Shown here one piece after another: positions 26,521 through 35,971 of a DNA stretch of 64,000 nucleotides. Position numbers and translations under genes: made by a program. This DNA comes from Candidatus Riflebacteria bacterium HGW-Riflebacteria-1 (GTDB taxonomy: Bacteria; Muiribacteriota; Ozemobacteria; Ozemobacterales; Ozemobacteraceae), in the NCBI GenBank assembly GCA_002839445.1, contig PGYB01000017.1, forward strand, positions 1 to 64,000, written 5' to 3'. The notes beneath the pieces were generated by a model. It ran no database searches and was not told the origin of the DNA. It saw only the letters and a program-made list of their open reading frames with translations. Positions within the stretch are counted from its first letter, which is position 1. Every line of letters begins with the position of its first letter.

Positions 26521-27756
26521 TCAGTTCTCGTTCTGCTGGTGCAGACCCTCAAACTGCTGTTTCTCTGAAAGTATTTTCAGGTAATTCTTTACTGTCAGCA
26601 GCTGTCTATCAGCAGGTGTCAGTTTGCTCAAGGCGTCTTTGACATCGCTCATTCTGTCTACAGCATAGATGAACTGGCAGACGCGTGCAATCTGGGCGCT
26701 GTTGGGCTTTTTATTGAAGAGCGGATTCCGCCTTGCGGCTGCATGATCATTATCGCTTGGTGGCGTAGCGCCGCTTCCGGCGTCTGCGAAGTGTCTGTAG
26801 GTTCTGCCCAAGGCATTAAGACGTTCCTGTGACTGAACGGCCATCTGGGTATGTGCAAAGCGCGAAATGCACTTGCGATAATAGCTGGCAGCATCGCTGT
26901 TGCGCCCGATGTATTCATGAAGAATGCCGGTTGTGTAAAGGGCTTCCGGGATCAGGCGGGTGTTGTAGTTCACGTCATATTGAATGAGAAAGTCGCTGAA
27001 TTCACTTATTGCCTGCCAGTAATCCTGCAGCTGTGCTGAGCAATAGCCGATGTAATAAGCCGCGTCACGGCGAACTTCGTCAGTGCTGCCGGTCTGTGCG
27101 ATTTTGCGAAACTGGTCGCGGGCACCGTAAAAATCATTCATGTTCAGCATGGTATGGGCCCGGCGCAGTTCGTAATCATAGATGCCGCCGGGATATTCAA
27201 TACCCATCTGCTCGATCAGCAGGTAGCTGAATGGGTGCAATTCTTTGGTGATCGGGATTCTGGCTACCAGAAGGTTGTAAAGAAGATCTTCGGCGCGCAG
27301 ATAGGGGTCGCCACTAATCTGGTATGCTACTCTTCTCCCACTGGGGTCTTCACGCCATGTCCAGCCGCTGTTTGGGTAAGTAATGCGGTGCCCATCGCGA
27401 CCTTCGGTCCATGTCCAGCCGCTGGTCGGGTAAATGACCCGCTCGCCATCACGACCTTCTGTCCAGCTCCAGCCGCTGGTTGGGTAAACTAAACGTCTGC
27501 CGGTTGAATCTTCTGTCCAGGTCCAGTCGTTGACCGGGTAAACAACGCGTCTTTTATTGCGTCCTTCGGTCCATGTCCAGCCGTCAACCGGGTAAACAAC
27601 GCGGCGGCCGTCTGAGCCTTCGGTCCATGTCCAGCCACTTGATGGATAATAAATGCGAACGCCGTCTGATCCTTCAGTCCATGTCCAGTAGGCGTAGGCC
27701 GACTGTGTGAGAGCCATTACCATAAGGGCGATAATGATAAGAACACGGTTTTTCAT
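26521..27756 (-). CDS. secreted WTWTEG-repeat and TPR protein
   Basis: A 411-residue protein with a signal peptide (residues 1-22) and then seven contiguous 18-residue repeats (24-149) of the form WTWTEGxDGRRVxYPxxG. After that comes a helical region with TPR-like units (ARDQFRKIAQTG, AISEFSDFLIQYD, AASYYRKCISRF). The C-terminal 80 residues are helical and charged. The repeats resemble short beta-hairpin modules rich in aromatic residues and could bind carbohydrate or cell wall; this is a guess. AGGTG precedes the ATG. Confidence 0.82.
   Translation of the reverse strand: MKNRVLIIIALMVMALTQSAYAYWTWTEGSDGVRIYYPSSGWTWTEGSDGRRVVYPVDGWTWTEGRNKRRVVYPVNDWTWTEDSTGRRLVYPTSGWSWTEGRDGERVIYPTSGWTWTEGRDGHRITYPNSGWTWREDPSGRRVAYQISGDPYLRAEDLLYNLLVARIPITKELHPFSYLLIEQMGIEYPGGIYDYELRRAHTMLNMNDFYGARDQFRKIAQTGSTDEVRRDAAYYIGYCSAQLQDYWQAISEFSDFLIQYDVNYNTRLIPEALYTTGILHEYIGRNSDAASYYRKCISRFAHTQMAVQSQERLNALGRTYRHFADAGSGATPPSDNDHAAARRNPLFNKKPNSAQIARVCQFIYAVDRMSDVKDALSKLTPADRQLLTVKNYLKILSEKQQFEGLHQQNEN
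27310..27687 (-). repeat. seven tandem 54-bp coding repeats
   Basis: Seven in-frame 54-bp units encode the WTWTEG repeats. Units 2-6 are most alike; the last (WTWREDPSGRRVAYQISG) is the most diverged. The exact 18-residue period is kept throughout, which indicates duplication by slippage or recombination followed by selection at protein level. Confidence 0.9.
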
Positions 27757-27949
27757 AATTCACCTGCTAAGCGTCAGGATTAAAATACGAACTGTGATTA
27801 AAGAGTATATTATTCAGATTATAACAGTCAGAGAGAAATTATACAATTTTCAGCAACACTGTATTCACGATGAATTGGGCTGGTAACGATATGGCAGCGC
27901 ATTGTATATTTACTAGAATCGTGGCAGAATTTGCAGAGTGAGGAAAAAT

Positions 27950-29539
27950 ATGACAAGCATTTTTGACAAGGCCAAAGAGCTGTTTCAAAGGGTTCCGGTT
28001 TCGCCGACCAATCCGCAGGCTGCAAAGGTAACTCCTGAGTTTAGAATCGAAGATCTATACGAATCTGACCAGCCTGGTAGCAGCCCGGAAAAGGCCGGTC
28101 TCGATGAAAAGCTGCGCCAGGCATACTTCTGGATTACCAACACCGCCATAATCAGCCCGTTTTATGATATCGAATACAACGAAGAGCCACCCAGAACATT
28201 TCAACTCGGCGACCGCAAGCTCGAATTTACCCTGCCAACTGGCCAGAGTTATTCAAGCTTTGTGTTGATTCCATTGTTAAACCTGGCGGTGCGCGGGCGA
28301 TGTCTGATTGTTGGCGGGCCTGGACGCGGAAAAACCGCAACCGCCATTCTCATGGGTCTTCTTGCCGGATATTCACAGCTTGAGGTTAAGCGGGCAATTC
28401 AACACGGTCAGCCGCAGATGACCATTGCCGATCTGCTCGGACACCCGCTGCCAGCCGACATGGTGAAAGCCGAAAACATGTCCGAGATCAGAATCTCGTG
28501 GCGAAAATGGCTTGCGATGCGCGTTAAAATTATTGATGAATACAACCGCATTCCAACCCGCACTCAGTCGGCGCTGCTGACGGTTCTTGCCGACAACTAT
28601 GCCGAAATTCTCGACCAGATCTATGAATGCCCTGATTCGGCCTGGTATCTGACCGCCAACGATGACGGCGGTGGCGGAACCTACCAGGTTATTGAAGCTC
28701 TGCGCGACCGAATAGACATAGTTATTCGCGCTTTTCATTTTAATACCAGATTCCTGTTAGATCTGCAGAAGCGGGTTGAGCTAGCTGTCAGGCCTGAAGA
28801 GATGATTCCCGAAGAAGTCATATTTACAGCTGACGAACTGACCATTATGAACAAAGAGATTCGCAAGGTGAGAATCGCCGACAGCGTGCGCCGGCCGCTC
28901 GAATTCTTTTGCCGGCATTTTGAGTTTTTTGAACCCGCTTCTACCACGCTTGAATACATGACCAAAGATACGGCAAAGCTTTCAGGCCAGGACTTCAGAA
29001 CGCTTGCTGGCGAGGAAACCGGAAAAGACCTGGTGCGTGATCTTGGCTCGCAGACCAAAAATGGCTTGTCAGTGCGTAAATTGATGACAATTATCCTGTT
29101 TTCCAAGGCTCTCGCCTGGTTCCGTGGCGCTGAAGAAGTGCTAATCGAAGATCTGCGCCAGATTATACCCTTTGTCCTGCACGACACGCTCAGCCCGCAT
29201 CTCGAATCACCATTTTTCGACGAGCCGCGCCACGAACCATACCGCGTCGATCGCATCACCTGGCTGCGCAAGCTTTTTGATCTTTCCTGCGAGGAATATT
29301 ACCGACTCGGTTTGCAGAAATCTGATCCGGTCGTCGACTTTGAAAAAGAATTCGACGGTGGTCTCGAAGGCATTTCGAAGGCAGAAGTTGAAAAGCGCAT
29401 GAACGCAATTGAGAAGCAGATAACCAAAATGGCAAAATCTGGCAAAATCTATGGGCACATGGCTGATGACATTCTCAAGCTCAAGTATTTTCATCAGCGC
29501 TACAATAACTATCGTCGCTGGCTCAAATGGAAAAAGTAA
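27950..29539 (+). CDS. MoxR-type AAA+ ATPase
   Basis: A protein of about 529 residues. Walker A is GGPGRGKT at 122-129, Walker B is VKIIDEYNR and sensor 1 is YLTANDDGGGG. A helical lid domain follows, then a long ~200-residue C-terminal helical extension. MoxR ATPases act as chaperones, often with a von Willebrand A partner, which is encoded two genes downstream. ATG 27950 has GAGGA upstream; an in-frame GTG at 27938 is the alternative. It is the first gene of the seven-gene operon, and its last 13 nt overlap the next gene. Confidence 0.88.
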   Translation: MTSIFDKAKELFQRVPVSPTNPQAAKVTPEFRIEDLYESDQPGSSPEKAGLDEKLRQAYFWITNTAIISPFYDIEYNEEPPRTFQLGDRKLEFTLPTGQSYSSFVLIPLLNLAVRGRCLIVGGPGRGKTATAILMGLLAGYSQLEVKRAIQHGQPQMTIADLLGHPLPADMVKAENMSEIRISWRKWLAMRVKIIDEYNRIPTRTQSALLTVLADNYAEILDQIYECPDSAWYLTANDDGGGGTYQVIEALRDRIDIVIRAFHFNTRFLLDLQKRVELAVRPEEMIPEEVIFTADELTIMNKEIRKVRIADSVRRPLEFFCRHFEFFEPASTTLEYMTKDTAKLSGQDFRTLAGEETGKDLVRDLGSQTKNGLSVRKLMTIILFSKALAWFRGAEEVLIEDLRQIIPFVLHDTLSPHLESPFFDEPRHEPYRVDRITWLRKLFDLSCEEYYRLGLQKSDPVVDFEKEFDGGLEGISKAEVEKRMNAIEKQITKMAKSGKIYGHMADDILKLKYFHQRYNNYRRWLKWKK

Positions 29540-30474
29540 CCTTTGCACCGCTGATCGCTTTACTGCAGGAAAACGCCGAGGCCCTTAACCAGTCACTGTC
29601 TTTGGCTGGTTCGGGTGCGCGAAAGTTAAATGCTGCCGATGTTGCCGCCTGGTTCACCGCAGTTATTGAGCCGGTGTTTGAGGCAGTTCATAAGCATGAT
29701 TTAACGCGGAGCCGAAAAGTTTTTGACGTTCTGTTTCGCGACATGTTGAGCACTTTGCCGTCGGCCGTCATAGCTCCAGATTTCGAGCAATATAAAGATT
29801 GCCGGTTGCTGCTAAGGCTTAATCCGCGGCTTTCTGCAGGCAACCCGGCGCGCGTGCTCGGTTCTCTGGCAACCGCCCTTAAAAAAATCGCCAGGCATTC
29901 GCAAACGGCTGCCAGATCATGGATTGAACTGATGCAGAAAATTGTTCCACTGGTCACAGACCTTGACGGTCTGCTGACAGCGGGCCGTATCGCGGCGTGG
30001 CGCTGCGGCATGGCTCATTTGCGAGAGCTTGCCGCTGTTTCGACGTCACTCGACCCGCAGATTACTGCGAGCATTTTTGCTGATAAACAAGCATTGTCAG
30101 AGCAGCTGCAACAGCGCTGGGATTCCTCTGGCACAACGGTTGCGGCAGCGGCCGGCGGTTTCTCAGGCTACGGCGGGCCGTTCACGCGGCCACCCCGGGT
30201 GTCGCTCCGCGACGGTCTTATCGTGGTTGCAGACGATGTGCAGACAAGAGTGCTTTTTGCCGATCGCTTTGGTCATGTTTTGCTCGATTGCCCCGATGAC
30301 TTGAAGTCTTCGACTGATTTCGCGCCAGCCCCGTTTTCTTCGGCATCTGCGCCTGTCGCAAAAATTCTGGCCCGTTACAAAGATATTACGTCGTGGGTGC
30401 ATCATGATTCGACGCTTTATCTGACTACCGAATCGTCACATGCCATCTTTGTTTTTGGAGCAATTGATGGCTAA
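29527..30474 (+). CDS. operon protein of unknown function
   Basis: A 315-residue protein, helical for the first ~200 residues and beta-rich with a Gly-rich turn (AAAAGGFSGYGGPF) afterwards. It lacks signal peptide, membrane segment and recognisable catalytic motif. It overlaps the ATPase gene by 13 nt and the VWA gene by 8 nt, so its product is probably needed in fixed ratio with theirs. I do not recognise the family. An adaptor between ATPase and VWA protein is one possibility. Confidence 0.75.
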   Translation: MEKVTFAPLIALLQENAEALNQSLSLAGSGARKLNAADVAAWFTAVIEPVFEAVHKHDLTRSRKVFDVLFRDMLSTLPSAVIAPDFEQYKDCRLLLRLNPRLSAGNPARVLGSLATALKKIARHSQTAARSWIELMQKIVPLVTDLDGLLTAGRIAAWRCGMAHLRELAAVSTSLDPQITASIFADKQALSEQLQQRWDSSGTTVAAAAGGFSGYGGPFTRPPRVSLRDGLIVVADDVQTRVLFADRFGHVLLDCPDDLKSSTDFAPAPFSSASAPVAKILARYKDITSWVHHDSTLYLTTESSHAIFVFGAIDG

Positions 30475-32275
30475 GCAGCCGAATTCCATTGAACAGATAA
30501 AACAGGTCTGGTCTGCTGCCTGGCCTGAAGCCGTTGCTGTCTGGAACCCATATGTAACGCTGCGCGAACCAACCTGGTGCCTCGCAAGCAGGGATGCTCA
30601 TCTCGAAGGCCTGACCAGCAGTTTTGCCATGATCAGACTGACCGATCACCGCATTGTCATCGACCTCGAATCAGTGCGCACAAACAGGGTCGAAAACTGC
30701 GCGTTGCAGATTCTCGCCCACGAAATCGGTCATCACGTGCTGATTCCGGCAAACCGCTACGACAATATTGGCGTGTTCAGGCGCATGCGCCTGGCGCTGG
30801 CCGGTATCGAAGACCGCGTTCCCTTCGTCGCAAACCTCTATTCCGATCTTATCATAAATGATGCTTTGCAGCGCATTCACCGCCTCGACATGGCTTCGGT
30901 GTACATGAAAATTCAGCAGGGCGCTGATATCTCTTCATCGTTGTACATGTGGTATATGCGCACTTACGAGTATTTATGGGGGTTGGGCCGGGGAGTTCTT
31001 TCGGGGAAAAAGCAGTCGCCGCAGATCGACGCCGATGCCTCGCTGGCAGCGTCTCTGATTCGCAGTTACGCCCGCAGCTGGCTCGACGGTGCCGGTCGTT
31101 TTGCCATGCTTGCTTATCCTTATCTCATCGAGGATTCAGAGTATAACAAAGCCAGAAAAGAGCTGGCGAAATATCTCGATGCTGAAAAATCCGGAGAAGG
31201 CTCCGAGGTGGCCGGTGGCATGGCCGAAATCGATGAATCTATTCTCGAAGGCATTGTTGATCCAAGAGCAGAAGCATTGGATGATCGCATAAAAGCTGAC
31301 AGCGGCGGTGATCTCGCCGGTGAGGGAGAGGGCAAAGAGCGAACGAAACCTTCGTCGTCAGACCAGAAATCGCTTCTGGGTGGAACCGGCCCGCGGCAAC
31401 GCTATCTCGAGCCGGGAGTCTACATCGATATGATGCGTCAGGTGGATCCCACTGCCGATGATAACAAGCTGATCATACGCTATTATCGAGATATTGCCAT
31501 GCCTTATCTCGTTCCGTTTCCGGTTGAAGAATCGCTGCCGCTCGCTGAACTTCTGCCAGAAGGCACTGAGCAGTGGGAGCCAGGCGACCCGGTTGAAGAG
31601 CTCGACTGGTTTGAAACGACTGTTACATCGCCAGTCGTTGTACCAGGCATAACAACGCGCCGGCGAGTTTATACTGAAGATGTCGATGCTCCAAGTAAAC
31701 CACAGTCTTACAATCTTTATGTCGGCATTGACTGCTCAGGTTCAATGCGTAACCCACGCTACAATTTTTCATGGCCAATCTGTGCCGGCACAATCGTGTC
31801 GCTTTCTGCGCTGCGTGCCGGCGCAAAAGTAATGGGCTGTCTCTCCGGCGAACCTGGCTCTTTCCTTGAAACAGATGGTTTTGTGAAATCCGAGCACGAT
31901 GTCCTTAATGTTCTGACCTCATATCTTGGCACCGGCTATGCTTACGGGATTCCGCGACTGCAGACGCCGCATCTCGACAAGGTTAAGCGCAAAACCCACC
32001 TGTTGATCGTTTCTGATGACGATATTTTTTCGATGCTACAGGCGACAGGGCCTGACGGCAGCCTGAATTACGATATTGCCGAAAGGGCTCTGCTGCGGGC
32101 CGGCGGCGGTGGAACCTTTGTTCTGCATTCCAGCAGCAGTTGGCACTCTGAAGGTGTCAAAAAACTTGAAAAAATGGGCTGGGCTGTACACTATGTTACG
32201 AAAGAAGAAGAGATGGTAGAATTTGCTCGCGCCTTTGCGCGACAGTTTTATAATAAAACCGGAAAACGAGCATGA
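30467..32275 (+). CDS. HExxH metallopeptidase-like and von Willebrand A protein
   Basis: About 602 residues. The N-terminal part contains HEIGHH at 85-90, a zincin-type HExxH motif, as in the DUF2201-type putative metallopeptidase domains. A charged linker follows (~240-300). The C-terminal ~190 residues are a VWA domain with MIDAS motif D422-C-S424-G-S426 and a later SDDD. ATG 30467 is chosen because GGAG lies 7 nt upstream; it overlaps the preceding gene by 8 nt. The protein is the likely partner of the MoxR ATPase, which would use ATP to remodel it or its target. Whether it is proteolytic is not known. Confidence 0.85.
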   Translation: MAKQPNSIEQIKQVWSAAWPEAVAVWNPYVTLREPTWCLASRDAHLEGLTSSFAMIRLTDHRIVIDLESVRTNRVENCALQILAHEIGHHVLIPANRYDNIGVFRRMRLALAGIEDRVPFVANLYSDLIINDALQRIHRLDMASVYMKIQQGADISSSLYMWYMRTYEYLWGLGRGVLSGKKQSPQIDADASLAASLIRSYARSWLDGAGRFAMLAYPYLIEDSEYNKARKELAKYLDAEKSGEGSEVAGGMAEIDESILEGIVDPRAEALDDRIKADSGGDLAGEGEGKERTKPSSSDQKSLLGGTGPRQRYLEPGVYIDMMRQVDPTADDNKLIIRYYRDIAMPYLVPFPVEESLPLAELLPEGTEQWEPGDPVEELDWFETTVTSPVVVPGITTRRRVYTEDVDAPSKPQSYNLYVGIDCSGSMRNPRYNFSWPICAGTIVSLSALRAGAKVMGCLSGEPGSFLETDGFVKSEHDVLNVLTSYLGTGYAYGIPRLQTPHLDKVKRKTHLLIVSDDDIFSMLQATGPDGSLNYDIAERALLRAGGGGTFVLHSSSSWHSEGVKKLEKMGWAVHYVTKEEEMVEFARAFARQFYNKTGKRA

Positions 32276-32841
32276 TTATTGTACCGACAATTTCTGAAAT
32301 GATTCATCACATCAAGCGCTGCCCGCCTGAATTCTTAGCGCCGCCACTTCTTCGCGGGCGCGGTGAAATTCATACCGAGTCTCTGGTTAACGATATCTTT
32401 CGCATGTTGAGCGGCAACCCGGCAGCGCCAAAGAGAATCGAGCTGTCGACCGAGAAGCGTTCTAAGGCTGAGCTGAGCCTCATTCAGATCTGCTGCTGGG
32501 CGTTGTCACACCCTTTCTTCAGGCAGATTGACAGTGGCTGGCTCAATGATGTTTTCTGGTCGCAGCTGGCCGCTATCGCGGCGCTGGTAAAACCCGAGCT
32601 GTGGGTGACTGACGAAGAGAGGTCAGAAGAGCTTGCCCGGATGATTTTAAAGTGCTGTGGTTACGTTCCGGCAGGTGAGACGCCAGAAGAGGCGCTCGAC
32701 CGCTTTGATTCAGTGAACACGGTCAAGCGTATGAAGGTTATCGAAGAGACGCGGGCCGCAAACGAGCGGGCGCAGGCAATTCGCCGGCAGATGGCAGAAC
32801 AGCGCGCGCGTGAAGCTGCCAACGTATATGGAAGAGAATGA
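32272..32841 (+). CDS. small operon protein of unknown function
   Basis: A 189-residue helical protein with a charged C-terminal helix (RAANERAQAIRRQMAEQRAR). It overlaps the VWA gene by ATGA and the ligase gene by ATGA. No signal peptide or known motif is present. Its fixed position between the VWA protein and the ligase suggests it belongs to the same complex. Confidence 0.75.
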   Translation: MIIVPTISEMIHHIKRCPPEFLAPPLLRGRGEIHTESLVNDIFRMLSGNPAAPKRIELSTEKRSKAELSLIQICCWALSHPFFRQIDSGWLNDVFWSQLAAIAALVKPELWVTDEERSEELARMILKCCGYVPAGETPEEALDRFDSVNTVKRMKVIEETRAANERAQAIRRQMAEQRAREAANVYGRE

Positions 32842-34193
32842 TGAAACCAGTAGCCGCATTATCTGATTCCGAAAGATTTCCGCTAATCGATGACCTTGGC
32901 TTCCTTAAAGAGCTGCGCCAGGACAGCAGCGCGCCAATGTTCAACTTCGGCTCGGGCGATCGCCTGACCTCAGAAAAACTGGCGCAGGTCAATGATTACG
33001 CTACTCGCGCACGGGCTCAGCAATTCTGGCAGAAAGGCACACAGCCTGATTGGCTGCCGGCATTTCTTGAATGGTGCCGGGCCACTGTGCCGGCTTATCG
33101 CTCTTACCAGCCTGGTTTTTTGCAGATGCCTTCATTGCGCCGCGAACAGATTGCCAGCGCGCAATGGCAGTATGTTTCTGATGAATGCATTGCCGATGAC
33201 ATGCTGGTCTACAACACTTCTGGCTCTACCGGAGCAGCGATGGATGTTCTGTTCGACGCGGTTTCGCAGGCGGCATGGATCGTTCAGCTTGAAGCGATAC
33301 TCGCAGCTGATGGTATCCGCCTTGAAGGTGGCCCCGGCCGGGTTTCAATCTGTCTCGTCTGTAATCAGGAATCCACACTGACCTACGCTTCTCTTTCTAC
33401 TTATCTGCGCGGTGCCGGCATACTCAAGATAAATCTCAATCCGGCAGACTGGAGAGAACCGCAGGATTGCGTCTGCTATCTCGAAAAGCATGACCCCGAG
33501 GTTCTGACCGGCGATCCGTTTACCTTTCTTGCGCTGGCTGAAAAGGCTCCCGCCATTCACCCGAAAGCACTGGTTTCGTCAGCCATGACCTTGCATGATG
33601 GTTTGCGGCAGCGTCTCGCATCGCAATTCAAGTGCCCGGTCTACGATATTTACTCGCTGACCGAGTGCCGCATGATTGCCGTGGCGAGAGAGAGCGGCGT
33701 TTATCGCCTGATCCGTCCTGATCTTTATGTTGAGATACTTCATCCCGACAAAGACGAGGTTTTGCGCGAAGGCGAACGTGGTGAAATCGCGATAACCGGC
33801 GGTATAAACCCGTTCCTGCCGCTTATTCGCTATCGCACCGGTGATTACGGCTGTCTGCGCCATGACAACGACTTGCCATGTCTGCATGATCTGTCTGGTC
33901 GCGCTCCGGTAATGCTTGTCGCCGCAGACGGAAGATTTATCAACAATGTCGACGTTTCGCGGGCGCTGTGTGAGTTCGCTCTTGCCGGATTTTCGTTACA
34001 TCAGCGCAAAGATAGAACGCTCGAATTCGCCGCATGGGGCGAAGACGTGAGCGAAGCCGATATCAGGCGGGTTTTCGCTAAGTTATTCGGGCCGTCTGTT
34101 GTCTGTAAAATTGAGATAATGGGAGCCGGTATGCCTGAAGGCAAAAAAGTTCAGTATTCGAGCGAATTCAGCGAAACGGATGTCTGCCGATGA
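32838..34193 (+). CDS. PaaK-like adenylate-forming ligase
   Basis: A 451-residue member of the phenylacetate-CoA ligase/CapK-like branch of the ANL superfamily. It has the phosphate loop YNTSGSTGAAMDV, the adenine-binding YSLTE and the YRTGDYG motif. The C-terminal domain is short. Such enzymes activate a carboxylate as its adenylate; the substrate here is unknown. Its place behind a MoxR/VWA set, with ATGA overlaps on both sides, is unusual. ATG 32838 or 32841 is possible. Confidence 0.85.
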   Translation: MMKPVAALSDSERFPLIDDLGFLKELRQDSSAPMFNFGSGDRLTSEKLAQVNDYATRARAQQFWQKGTQPDWLPAFLEWCRATVPAYRSYQPGFLQMPSLRREQIASAQWQYVSDECIADDMLVYNTSGSTGAAMDVLFDAVSQAAWIVQLEAILAADGIRLEGGPGRVSICLVCNQESTLTYASLSTYLRGAGILKINLNPADWREPQDCVCYLEKHDPEVLTGDPFTFLALAEKAPAIHPKALVSSAMTLHDGLRQRLASQFKCPVYDIYSLTECRMIAVARESGVYRLIRPDLYVEILHPDKDEVLREGERGEIAITGGINPFLPLIRYRTGDYGCLRHDNDLPCLHDLSGRAPVMLVAADGRFINNVDVSRALCEFALAGFSLHQRKDRTLEFAAWGEDVSEADIRRVFAKLFGPSVVCKIEIMGAGMPEGKKVQYSSEFSETDVCR

Positions 34194-34789
34194 CGCCGAT
34201 TGAAATCATTGCCGTCGTAGCTGGTTTTCTTTGCGTTTATTTTACGATAAAAGAGAACATTCTGTGCTGGCCGACCGGTTTGCTGCAGGTGTCTCTGTAT
34301 ATTTTCATTTTTTACGATGCCAAGCTTTATTCTGACGTGATTCTGCATGTGATATACGTTGCCATGAATATTTACGGCTGGTATTACTGGCTGCACGGCG
34401 GAAAAATGCGCAAAGAGGCGCGCATAAAAGAAATTTCCCGGGCGTGGTTGACTGGTTCAGTGATTGGTTCTGTGTTGGCCACTGTGCTGCTTGGCTGGTT
34501 AATGGCAACTCGCACAGACGCTTCTTTTCCTTACCCTGATGCTTTTACCACGATTTTCAGCCTGGTGGCACAGTGGCTTATGTCGCTGAAAAGGCTTGAA
34601 TCATGGTATTTCTGGATTGCTGTCGACGTTGTCGCGATCGGCGTCTATTATGCAAAGGGCCTTTATCTGACAACAGGCTTGTATTCGCTGTTTTTGCTAA
34701 TGGCAGTAATTGGGCTGTTAAAATGGCGTCGGTCATTGTTAAGCACGCAAGACGTGCCTGATGGCGCTGAACTGGAGGCGGCTGCGTGA
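34190..34789 (+). CDS. pnuC: nicotinamide mononucleotide/riboside transporter PnuC
   Basis: A 199-residue membrane protein with about seven helices and the PnuC motifs WPTGLLQVSLYIFIFYDAK and MNIYGWYYW. PnuC carries nicotinamide riboside by facilitated diffusion and depends on a cytoplasmic kinase to trap it. That kinase is the downstream NadR. Overlaps both neighbours (ATGA and GTGA). Confidence 0.93.
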   Translation: MTPIEIIAVVAGFLCVYFTIKENILCWPTGLLQVSLYIFIFYDAKLYSDVILHVIYVAMNIYGWYYWLHGGKMRKEARIKEISRAWLTGSVIGSVLATVLLGWLMATRTDASFPYPDAFTTIFSLVAQWLMSLKRLESWYFWIAVDVVAIGVYYAKGLYLTTGLYSLFLLMAVIGLLKWRRSLLSTQDVPDGAELEAAA

Positions 34790-35802
34790 AGATCGGTCTT
34801 ACCATCGGCAAGTATTCGCCGCTGCACAAAGGGCATCAGCTGGTTATTGAGACGGCATTAAGCGAAGTCGACAAGCTTTATGCCATGATCTATCACAGCC
34901 CTGAAACCACTGATATTCCGCTGCCGGTGCGCGCACGCTGGATTCGCGAACTTTACCCGCAGGTCACGGTTGTTGAGTCCTGGGATGGCCCAACCGAATG
35001 TGGCTATACACCTGAGATCATGCGCCGGCATGATGAATATCTGAGCGCGCTTTTTCGCGACAAAAACATCACACATTTCTATTCGAGTGAGCCTTATGGC
35101 GAACACGTAAGCAAGGCTCTAAATGCCAGGAACCGGACAGTCGATATTGCCCGCAGCACGGTGCCGATTTCCGGAACCGTGATTCGCGCTGATCCTTATG
35201 CGGCGCGCCAGTATATTGCTGACATCGTTTACCGCGACCATGTTGTCAATGCGGTATTTCTTGGTGCGCCGTCAACCGGCAAGACTGTCATTGCCGAAAG
35301 TCTGGCTGCAGATTATGCAACGGTCTGGATGCCTGAATACGGTCGTGAATACTGGGAGCAGAATCAAGTCAGTCGCCGCCTGACGCCTGAACAGCTTGCT
35401 GAAATTGCGCGCGGTCATCTGCTGCGCGAAAACAGAATGCTGCTGCAGGCGCGCAAATATCTGTTCACCGACACTAACGCGCTGACGACGAGGATTTTTG
35501 CATATCATTATCATGGCAGCGCGGCCGCCGAACTCGAGCAGATCGCCGATGCATGCGTTGCGCGTTACGACCTGTATTTTGTGTGTGATACCGATATTCC
35601 CTATGAAGACAGCCCTGATCGCTCGGGCGATGCAAACCGCCACGAAATGCAGCAGCAGATCATTGACGACCTGCTGCGCCGCCATATTCCTTACATAGTC
35701 CTGAGCGGCACTCTCGAAGAACGCAAAGGCCAGGTCAGTAATGTGCTGCGGGCGTTCAAAAAATTCTCTGATGTCCAGATCGAGAATGCGGCTCAGGGCT
35801 GA
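34786..35802 (+). CDS. nadR: NadR-type NMN adenylyltransferase and nicotinamide riboside kinase
   Basis: A 338-residue bifunctional enzyme that makes NMN from nicotinamide riboside and NAD from NMN. The N-terminal nucleotidyltransferase has GKYSPLHKGH (HKGH at 14-17) and ISGTVIR (128-134). The C-terminal kinase has Walker A GAPSTGKT (160-167). The start is a GTG overlapping the pnuC stop. Enterobacterial NadR also has an N-terminal repressor helix-turn-helix; that is absent here, so it is an enzyme only. It closes the seven-gene operon. Confidence 0.93.
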   Translation: MKIGLTIGKYSPLHKGHQLVIETALSEVDKLYAMIYHSPETTDIPLPVRARWIRELYPQVTVVESWDGPTECGYTPEIMRRHDEYLSALFRDKNITHFYSSEPYGEHVSKALNARNRTVDIARSTVPISGTVIRADPYAARQYIADIVYRDHVVNAVFLGAPSTGKTVIAESLAADYATVWMPEYGREYWEQNQVSRRLTPEQLAEIARGHLLRENRMLLQARKYLFTDTNALTTRIFAYHYHGSAAAELEQIADACVARYDLYFVCDTDIPYEDSPDRSGDANRHEMQQQIIDDLLRRHIPYIVLSGTLEERKGQVSNVLRAFKKFSDVQIENAAQG

Positions 35803-35850
35803 TAAAGATAGCTTTTCGTAATCTGCCAGGATTTAACGTGAGCGTTGCTA

Positions 35851-35924
35851 TCATTGCGAGTGAAGCAAAGCAATCCGTCTGTCAGTGAGATTGCCACGTC
35901 GGGCTATCGCCCTCCTCGCAATGA
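35851..35924. repeat. REP-type palindromic repeat
   Basis: Arms TCATTGCGAG (35851-35860) and CTCGCAATGA (35915-35924) are exact complements, as are GCAATC (35870-35875) and GATTGC (35889-35894). The sequence belongs to the widespread CATTGCGAG-GAAGCAATC type of intergenic repeat. It lies in the gap after the NAD operon, and half of another copy lies at 22787-22812. Confidence 0.8.
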
Positions 35925-35971
35925 CGGCGAACCTTTAAACTCATTTGTGACAGAGGACTGGTTTTTTTGCT

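Noticed and set aside
27310..27687. Regular 54-bp repeats considered as a CRISPR-like array
   Set aside because: The units are contiguous, in frame and have no spacers; they encode protein repeats.
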